The notes beneath the pieces are model-generated. The model was given only the letters and a program-made list of their open reading frames with translations, was not told the origin of the DNA and did not search any database. A program made the position numbers and the translations under genes. From Flavobacterium soyae (GTDB lineage: Bacteria; Bacteroidota; Bacteroidia; Flavobacteriales; Flavobacteriaceae), in NCBI RefSeq assembly GCF_021245985.1, contig NZ_JAJQXA010000004.1, forward strand, positions 124,001-188,000: a stretch of 64,000 nucleotides of DNA, in the 5' to 3' direction. Below, one piece after another: positions 53,301 to 61,000 of this stretch. Within the stretch, counting starts at the first letter, position 1, and each line of letters opens with the position of its first letter.

Positions 53301-54914
53301 GCATTACAGGCTAAGTTAGCTGCGGACGCAAAAGCAAAGGCTGATGCAGAAGCATTACAGGCTAAGTTAGCTGCGGACGCAAAAGCTAAGGCCGATGCAG
53401 AAGCACTTCAAGCAAAATTAGCTGCTGATGCCAAAGCTAAAGCTGACGCAGAAGCATTACAAGCTAAGTTAGCAGCTGATGCCAAAGCAAAAGCCGACGC
53501 AGAAGCACTTCAAGCAAAACTAGCAGCTGACGCCAAGGCAAAAGCTGACGCAGAAGCATTACAAGCTAAGTTAGCAGCTGATGCCAAAGCAAAAGCCGAC
53601 GCAGAAGCATTACAGGCTAAGTTAGCTGCTGATGCCAAAGCAAAAGCCGACGCAGAAGCACTTCAAGCAAAATTAGCAGCTGATGCCAAAGCAAAAGCTG
53701 ACGCAGAAGCACTTCAAGCAAAATTAGCAGCTGATGCCAAAGCAAAAGCTGACGCAGAAGCACTTCAAGCAAAATTAGCAGCTGATGCCAAAGCAAAAGC
53801 CGACGCAGAAGCACTTCAAGCAAAATTAGCTGCTGATGCCAAAGCAAAAGCTGACGCAGAAGCATTACAAGCTAAGTTAACGGCAGATGCAAAAGCTAAG
53901 GCAGATGCAGAAGCGGCAGAAAAACAAAAAGCTGACGAAGAAGCAAGAAAATTAAAAGAAGAAGAAGAACGTCAGGCAAGACTAGCCGCAGAGAAAGCAA
54001 AAGCTGATGCAGAAGCAGCAGCGGCCAGAGCTGCAGCAGCGTCAAAAGATGAAACAGCAAAAGCTATTGAAAGCTTAACTCAGTCAATTGAAAGTTCAGG
54101 TAAAACACAAAATGATTTATTAGATCAGTTTAAATCGACGATAGCTAATAAACAAAAAGACCTGAATGATTTAAAAGAAGAGAACGACTTAAGTGAAAAA
54201 GGTATTTATAAAGAACCAAAACCTTTCAAAAGTGTAGCTGCAGAAAACAGTCAGATAGAAGCTTTAAAATCACAGCTGGCAGATGCTAGTAAAGCACAGA
54301 AAGACGAGATTGCTAAGCTGACGAATTTATATAACGAAAGACTTAAAAAAGTTCCAAACAAAAATGATGCTTTAAACAAAGCTTATCTTGAGAAGATAAA
54401 CGAATTGAAAGCAGCGCAGTTAAAAATGGAACTGGAAGGTGCAGCATTACTTGCCGATTTAGAGCGTATTAAAGCTGAAACTGAAATTGAGAAAAAACGT
54501 AGAATTAAGCGTGCGGCATACGAAAATGATCAAGGTAGATATGCTCAGGATTTAGCTGCCCTTAAACGTATTAAGGAAACAACGAAAGTAAGCAGTACAC
54601 CGCTCACAGCTGCAGATTTTGATTTTGGTGAAGACCAGTCAAATATGCAGATTATTAAGAATATTAAAAATTCTGAAAGTGGTTATTATATGATTCTTGC
54701 AGTACACAGCAGTGTTGAAAAACGTGATGAGTTCTTAACGAAAGCTGTTGCATCTGGAGTTTCAAATATTAATTTCTTTTACAATATAACAACAAGTAAA
54801 TATTATATCTATTACGAGAAATTCGATGGTCTGCAAGAAGCAACTAAGGCATTAGAAGCTAAAGGAAAATCACCATACAACGGAAAAATGGCAATCGTAA
54901 AAGTGGAGAATTAA
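50367..54914 (+). CDS. sprD: SprD-like protein: PorP/SprF barrel, Ala/Lys-rich helix, SPOR-like end
   Basis: 1515 residues. After a signal peptide, residues 25-315 resemble the PorP/SprF outer-membrane family (FNRYLINPAFSFVRETNAYASFYNKRQW ... HEFAIAYKF). Residues about 343-1222 are an Ala/Lys/Asp/Glu-rich TolA-like helix; 860-1186 hold about 19 near-identical 17-residue units (DAKAKADAEALQAKLAA). The C-terminal 300 residues form a coiled coil (about 1225-1390) and a SPOR-like domain (YYMILAVHSSVEKRDEFLTKAV...). In F. johnsoniae SprD supports SprB display in gliding. A straight single helix of this length would reach about 130 nm, far beyond periplasm thickness, so it must fold back or lie sideways. 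Confidence 0.88.
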   Translation: MKKILLFITLFYGFSNVLYSQDQNENGVVSFSLPIRNSLKFNRYLINPAFSFVRETNAYASFYNKRQWVQFDNAPQTYLANYSGRFRENEAFAIGLFQQNYGLMTVFGGVVNFAHNIVLQEDSNLTFGLNAGVYQSGLDKGKIISDDTDILNGDYPSNTMLTVNPGINYGTAFMDFGLSVNNLILYNFGSGVVKEDPERAIELHAMYTGYIDSYGFFEQSKFSGIVKTEIKKDKTVLSGLAMLSLKQGVWAQAGYNTLYGVSAGLGVNISPSIAIEYNYERGMGNFTNMGGSHEFAIAYKFKNRNYYYGDDEEGALIDPSRTTSKPVIAKPKTNAAPVTRVDGAEKTRLAAEAKAKADAEAKQARLAAAEKVKADADAAAKAKLEADNKAKADAEALKIKLAADAKAKADAAAAARAQTATTNRAVAAQQKTQAQLAADKARADAEARRIKLAADNKARVDAAAAARVQAQANKPSATAAQKTQAQLAADKARADAEALKIKLAADAKAKADAEAKAKQATAATPPAPQKTQAQLNAEKAKADAEALKIKLAADAKAKADAAEAKRKADAKAKAEEADLQSILAADAKAKADSDALQARLAAEAKAKAASEAKTKASIDAANRAKAAAAAKAKAAEEAALKEKLAADAKAKADAEARQAIIAAEAKAKADAEALKIKLAADAKAKADAEAQAKLAAEAKAKADAEALQAKLVADAKAKADAEAQAKLDAEAKAKADAEALQAKLAADAKAKADAEALQAKLVAEAKAKADAEALQAKQAADAKVKADEEARQAKLAADAKAKADAEAEKTRLAAEAKAKADMEALQAKLIADARVKADAEATAKAKAEAEEKQLREAEEARQAKLAADAKAKADAEALQAKLAADAKAKADAEALQAKLAADAKAKADAEALQAKLAADAKAKADAEALQAKLAAEAKAKADAEALQAKLAADAKAKADAEALQAKLAADAKAKADAEALQAKLAADAKAKADAEALQAKLAADAKAKADAEALQAKLAADAKAKADAEALQAKLAADAKAKADAEALQAKLAADAKAKADAEALQAKLAADAKAKADAEALQAKLAADAKAKADAEALQAKLAADAKAKADAEALQAKLAADAKAKADAEALQAKLAADAKAKADAEALQAKLAADAKAKADAEALQAKLTADAKAKADAEAAEKQKADEEARKLKEEEERQARLAAEKAKADAEAAAARAAAASKDETAKAIESLTQSIESSGKTQNDLLDQFKSTIANKQKDLNDLKEENDLSEKGIYKEPKPFKSVAAENSQIEALKSQLADASKAQKDEIAKLTNLYNERLKKVPNKNDALNKAYLEKINELKAAQLKMELEGAALLADLERIKAETEIEKKRRIKRAAYENDQGRYAQDLAALKRIKETTKVSSTPLTAADFDFGEDQSNMQIIKNIKNSESGYYMILAVHSSVEKRDEFLTKAVASGVSNINFFYNITTSKYYIYYEKFDGLQEATKALEAKGKSPYNGKMAIVKVEN
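52949..53926 (+). repeat. 51-bp tandem repeat array inside sprD
   Basis: About 19 units of 51 bp, each encoding ADAKAKADAEALQAKLA with mostly silent third-position changes. More diverged copies run on both sides. Multiple of 3, so unit gain or loss keeps the frame. Confidence 0.9.
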
Positions 54915-54985
54915 TAGATATTAGACGGCAGCTTCTTTGAAAAAAGAAGAAGGAAAGTAAAACATAAATTTAAATTAAGATTGAA

Positions 54986-55019
54986 TGTTGTTTTTTGAAT
55001 GCCCCTTCAAAAAACAACA
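54986..55019 (+). other. Hairpin between sprD and sprB
   Basis: TGTTGTTTTTTGAA and TTCAAAAAACAACA (14 bp, perfect) around TGCCCC, ending 22 bp before the sprB ATG. No T run follows, so it is not a terminator; likely an mRNA stability or processing element. Confidence 0.65.
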
Positions 55020-55041
55020 GTTAAACTGAAACCATAGTAAT

Positions 55042-58000
55042 ATGAAAAAACCTACTACTTTAAAATTAGTTTTAACTGTATTATTTTTTATACAGAGTTT
55101 TATTATGTTCTCTCAAAAGAATTTCGCCCCTCGTTTTGACACGAGTTTAAAAGGTGACATGCTTTTGATAGGTAATAATATTTTGAATAGAGATAACAAT
55201 AGTAATGGCCAACGACCAAACGATGCCTTTAATTCTACGAACCAGAACAATAACGACCTTAATATGCAATATATTGATGTCGATAGTGATAATACCACTT
55301 TTAGTTCAAGTTCTGCTACTTTAGCTATTCCACAAACAAGTAGAGAATGTTATAAGATTGTTTACGCGGGGCTTTATTGGGCTGGTGTTTACAGTCAAGC
55401 TTCTGTAACTAATGGGACTGTAAATCGTGCCAATTTAGGTTCGATTAAGTTTAAGCTTCCTGGCCAGACTACTTATAATGATATTACAGGGTCGTTAATT
55501 TACGATTACTATCCTACAACGTCAAACGGTAGTCAGATGCCGTATGCATATTACTATGATGCAACAGCATTAGTGCAGGCATTAGCAAATCCTGAAGGAG
55601 TTTACACCGCAGCAAATATTATTTCAGGAAGAGGTGGTATAAATGGTGGTTTTGCAGCGGGCTGGAATTTATTTATAGTATATGAGGATCCAAAATCGTC
55701 TGCAAAATATATTACATCTTTTGACGGTCTTAGTTGGATCCAGGCATCCAGCGCACCGGTAACTTATGATATTTCTGGATTCAAAACTATTCCAACAGGA
55801 GTTGTAAAAGCAAAATTAGCTTTTGCTGCTTTAGAGGGAGATGTTAATCTTACAGGAGATAAATATTCTATAAATAATACAGATATTTTTACTGCAGAGC
55901 GCCCAGTTAATAACTTCTTCAATAGTACAATTAATGACACTAACGGGCCTTATACAGCGAGAACTCCAAACAGCGGTAATACACTTGGTTTTGAAGCAGG
56001 TATTATAAACCTTAATAATGCTTCAAATTCAATTATTAAAAACAACGATACTTCGGCACAATTAAAGCTTAGTACTGTAGGAGATGGTTATGGACTTTTC
56101 TTCAATGCTTTTAACGTTGAAATTATTGAACCGAAAATTGTTTTAACTAAAATTGTAAAAAATAATGCCGGGGTAGATATTGGAGGCCAAAATGTTACTT
56201 TAGGCCAGCAGTTAAATTATGAAATTGGTTTTAAAAATACAGGTAATGATAATGCCACCGAGTTTACGATTAGAGACCAGCTGCCTATTAATATTATTTT
56301 TAATTATCCGGCAGATATTGTTTCGTTACCTACAGGGGTAACGGTACAAAGTTATAATGCTGCAACAAGAAATATTGTTTTTGCAGTAAACAACAACGTT
56401 GTTAAAGTTGGTGATCCTGAAAAAATTATTAGTTTCAAGGTTCAGGTTGTTCCTGATTGTCAAAGTTTAAGCGAGGCTTGTTCTAACAGTATTGACAACT
56501 CTGCTTATGCTACATACAAAGGGCAGCAAAACACTAGTTTTATAATTTCTGATGACCCGAGTGTTAATACCAATACAGGATGTATTTTAGTTCCAAAAGC
56601 TACAAACTTTTTAGTTGGGGTAGATGGTTGTAAATATACTTCGAATGTTACTTTATGTGGGGAGAACATTAATTTAACAGCTGCTAATGGTTATACATCT
56701 TATACGTGGTATAGTGATGAAGCAAGAACAAATCAAATAGGTACAGGACAAACATTAAATGTAAAAGATCCTGGAACGTATTATGTTTACAATCTTGCAG
56801 CTGCACCTTGTAGATCAATTTATCAATCATTTGTTGTAACAAGATTTGGAAGCACAGTAGAGAATCCGGTAATACCATTTGCAGATCAGGTAGTAACTTG
56901 TTCTAATGATGGAAAAAAATTACCAAATATTTTCTTGTGCGGTTCAAATGCAGTCAGACAAATTACTACAAGCATTTCTGATGCAACAAGTATTGTTTGG
57001 GAAAAATTAGATGAAGGAAGCTGTGCTGCTGTAACGAATCAGAATTGTGCCAACGAAAATACAGCCTGTACGTGGGCCAGTGTAGGTACCGGACAAAATT
57101 ATACAGCAAACCAGGCGGGACAATTTCGAGTAACATTAAATTATGCGGGAGGATGTTTCAACCGTTTTTATTTTAATGTTTATACGAATTTGTTAACTCC
57201 AACAGAAACGCATAAGGATATTATTTGTGGTGTTTCCGGAAGTATTACGATTGGCGGAGTGCCGGCAGGGTACGAATATGCTATCAGTACAGATCCTAAT
57301 GGAACGATTGGAGCATATCAGGCAAGTAATACTTTTAATATTACAAACCCAAATTCATATACTGTTCACATTAGACAAGTAGGTGTAACTACTAATCCAT
57401 GTATTTTTACTGTTCCAAATATTCTTATTAGAAAAGTAGATTTACAGATTAGCACAGCTGTTACGCAGCCAACTTGTTATGGAGATAAAGGAAGTATAAA
57501 AGTTGGCGCTCTTAATATTGATCCGCAATATTATTATTACTTATATAATAATGCGACAAATGTCCTTGTTAACAGTGCTGGTCCTATTGCGGCTTCAGAT
57601 TATACTTTTGCAAATTTAAATCCCGGAATTACATATAGGGTAAGAGTTACAAATGCAGCTGTTGGTGGTACACCATCCCCGACTTGTGATGTGTCAAGTG
57701 TTATTCCTATAAATAATATTGCCGCTCCTCTAGTTGCAACGGCTGCCTTAACAACTCCGCTTACGGCATGCAGCGATGGTAAAATTACTTTATCAGGTTC
57801 TGGAGGAACAGCTCCATATTTCTTCTTTGTAAACGGGTCTGCTACTTTCCTTACTTCAAATGAAATTACTTTTACAACAGCAGGAACATACAATATTCGT
57901 TTAGTTGATTCTAATAACTGTGAGGCAACAACATCGATTACAGTTACAGGAAATCCTAAACCAGTTTACACTGTAACAAATACTGAAATTAATTGTAACG

Positions 58001-61000
58001 GTGGTACAGCTCAAATAAACATTAATGTTACAAACGCAAACGGATATACTTTACAATATAGTATTGATAATGGGGCTACATTTAGCAGTACTCCAGTTTT
58101 CTCTAATCTAACAGGCGGAACTTACAATGTTGTAGTTAGATATACTTTATCAGGAACAACTTGTACTGACCCTGCTACGAATATAACAATTACAGCTCCT
58201 GCAAATGCATTAAGTGCTTCTGCGGGTGTTTCTGAATTAGCAGGTTGTGATCCTTCTGGTAATGGTTTTGGTAAAGTACGTATTACAAACCCTCAAGGAG
58301 GAACTCCACCTTATACTTATAGTTTTGATGGAGGTACAACTTACGGAACTTCGAATGAAGCTTACGTAGCACCGGGAACTTATACACTTTATGTTAGAGA
58401 TTCAAAAGGCTGTACATTCGCAATGCCGGGTGTTGTTTTAGATCCAAAACCGGCAGACCCTACAATTTCAGTTGACCCTCCGGTATTTAATTGTAACGGA
58501 ACTGCAACAAGTACAGTAACGGTAACAAATGGAAGCGGAGCAAATTATAGTTATGAATATTATTTAGATAATGTTTTAAATACAAATACTCCTCCGAATG
58601 TTTTCTTAAATGTTCCATCGGGATCACATACGGTAAGCGTAAAATATAATTTGATTTCAGTACCAACTTATAGTAATTTATTACAAGAAGATTTTGGTTC
58701 TGGAGGAACTACAACAACTCCGGGTATTGCGGCGGCTTACTGTTTCAACGACCAAAGAGTAAACCCGCCATATACTTGTTCTTTAAATGGAACTCCAACT
58801 CGTTCTGTTGAAGATAACCAATATTCAGTTACGAGTTTCTTTTGGAGAAGTGATGATCCTGCTAGTAATAACACAGGAGCATGGTACCACTTTAAAGATC
58901 ATACAACAAACCCTAATAACTTAGCAGGTGTTGGAGATGCAAACGGAAGATATTTATTAGTAAACATTGGAGGAGCAGCTGGACCTTACGGAGTTTTATA
59001 TAGCAAACCAATTATTGATGTTATCCCAAATCAGCCGGTAATGGTCTCTTTGTATGTGGGTAACTTATTAAATACTGGTGCTAGTGGAGCAGCTCCAATT
59101 GTAAGATTTGAGCTGGTTGATGGTTCTGGTAATGTTGTAGCTACTCAGGATACGGGTAAAATTGCCGAAGCAGCAAATGACCCAAATAGAACAAAATGGG
59201 TTCCGATAAACATTTCACTAAACCCTGGAAATAACACAAACCTTACTTTTAGAATTCGTTCCGGAAGTATTGAATATGGTGGAAATGACTTAGTAATTGA
59301 TGATATCTGGGTACGTCAGATTCCAAAATCGTGTATTACTCAAAAAGATTTCCCTATTGTTATCGACAGTAATAAAGCATTTTCGGCTTCTATAACAGGA
59401 GTTAAAAATGTTACTTGTAATGGAGGAAACAATGGAGAAATTACATTGGCAGCACAAAACTTTAATCTTCCTTATGGATTCGATTATTCTATGAATAATG
59501 GAGCTACTTGGGTGAACTCTAAAGTATCTCCTGTAACAGTAACAGGTTTAACAAGTCAAACATACGCAATTCAGATACGTTTCAACAATAGCGCATCGAC
59601 TTGTAGTTTCCCATTTTCGCAGCCTATTACTGCGCCTGCAGCATTAGCGGTTACAGCACAGGTTACGGCTCAGCCTACTTGTACAAACGGTGCTTCGATT
59701 ACGGCTGCAGTAACTGGAGGAACACCAAGTTATCAATATGAGTTGAGACAATCTAACGGAACTACAGTTGTAGTACCATTTCAAACTTCAAATGTATTTA
59801 CAAATGTTGCTTCAGGAACTTATACTGTGGTGGTTAGAGATACAAACTCTTGTACTTCTCCAGCTTCTGCAACTGTAAATATTACTTCTCCAATAGCGCC
59901 TACAGCTTCTTTGGCAGCGAGTTCAGATTTATGTTATGATACTACTAATCAATCAACACTTGTTGTTACAGCTACAGGAACAGGAACTTTAACTTATAGT
60001 TTAGACGGCGGGGCTGCACAAACATCAAATACATTTACGAATGTAGGCCCTGGTACACATAACATTGTTGTAACAGACAGTAATAATTGTACAGCAGCAG
60101 TTAGCAATATTATAATTGCCCCAGAATTACAAGGAAGTGCAACAATATCTAAAACTTTAGATTGTACTACATCTCCAAACGCTGCTATTACAGTTTCTAT
60201 TACTGGAGGTACAAGTGCCTTTACTTATAAAGTTAAAAAAGGCTCTGCAGCTTACGGCTCCAGTAATCCTGTAACCGGTAATTCATTTGTTTATACTGCT
60301 ACATCAGCAGATACTTATACTTTCGAAATTACAGACTCAAAAGGTTGTGTTACTACTGTTAATGCAATAGTCAGCCCTATTACAAATCCTACCGTTACTG
60401 CCAACCCAACACAAATTACTTGTAATGGTTTAACAAATGGAAGTGTACAGTTAATAGGTGCTGGTGGTTCAGGAGGATATCAATATAATTTTAATAATGC
60501 AGGCTGGTCATCAACTTCTTTATACTCTAATTTAAGTCCAAATGTTGATTATACTTATTTGGTTAGAGATAGTAAAGGATGTACTTCTACAAGTGCTATT
60601 ATAAGATTAACTCAACCAACTGCTGTATCAGGAACAATAACTGCTACAACTATTAAATGCAGCGGTACAGGTACAGTACCTGCAGTAGTTACGGTTAATG
60701 GCGCTGGGGGAACAGGTGCTTATAGTTATAGCTTTAATGGAACAGCAAACTTTACTAGTACAAATACATTTTCTACATCTACGGCTGGTGTAGTTACTGC
60801 TTATATTAGAGACGCAAATAATTGTCAGATAGGGCCTCTATCGGTTACTATTGATGCTTTAGACAGAATTACAGGAATTAACATAACAGATAGCGGATAT
60901 GATTGTTCTACAAATCCTCCTGGAGGTCATGTAAATATCGCTGCAGTAAAAGTAGATGTTTCTGCACCAATTCGTTATCAGATAATTTCTGGTCCTGCAG

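Noticed and set aside
51287-53865. Leu-rich minus-strand frames opposite sprD
   Set aside because: They arise from the 51-bp Ala/Lys codon repeat read backwards; no start signals or promoter.
52949-53926. Possible CRISPR array
   Set aside because: Units abut without unique spacers, encode a continuous protein and vary silently; no cas genes.
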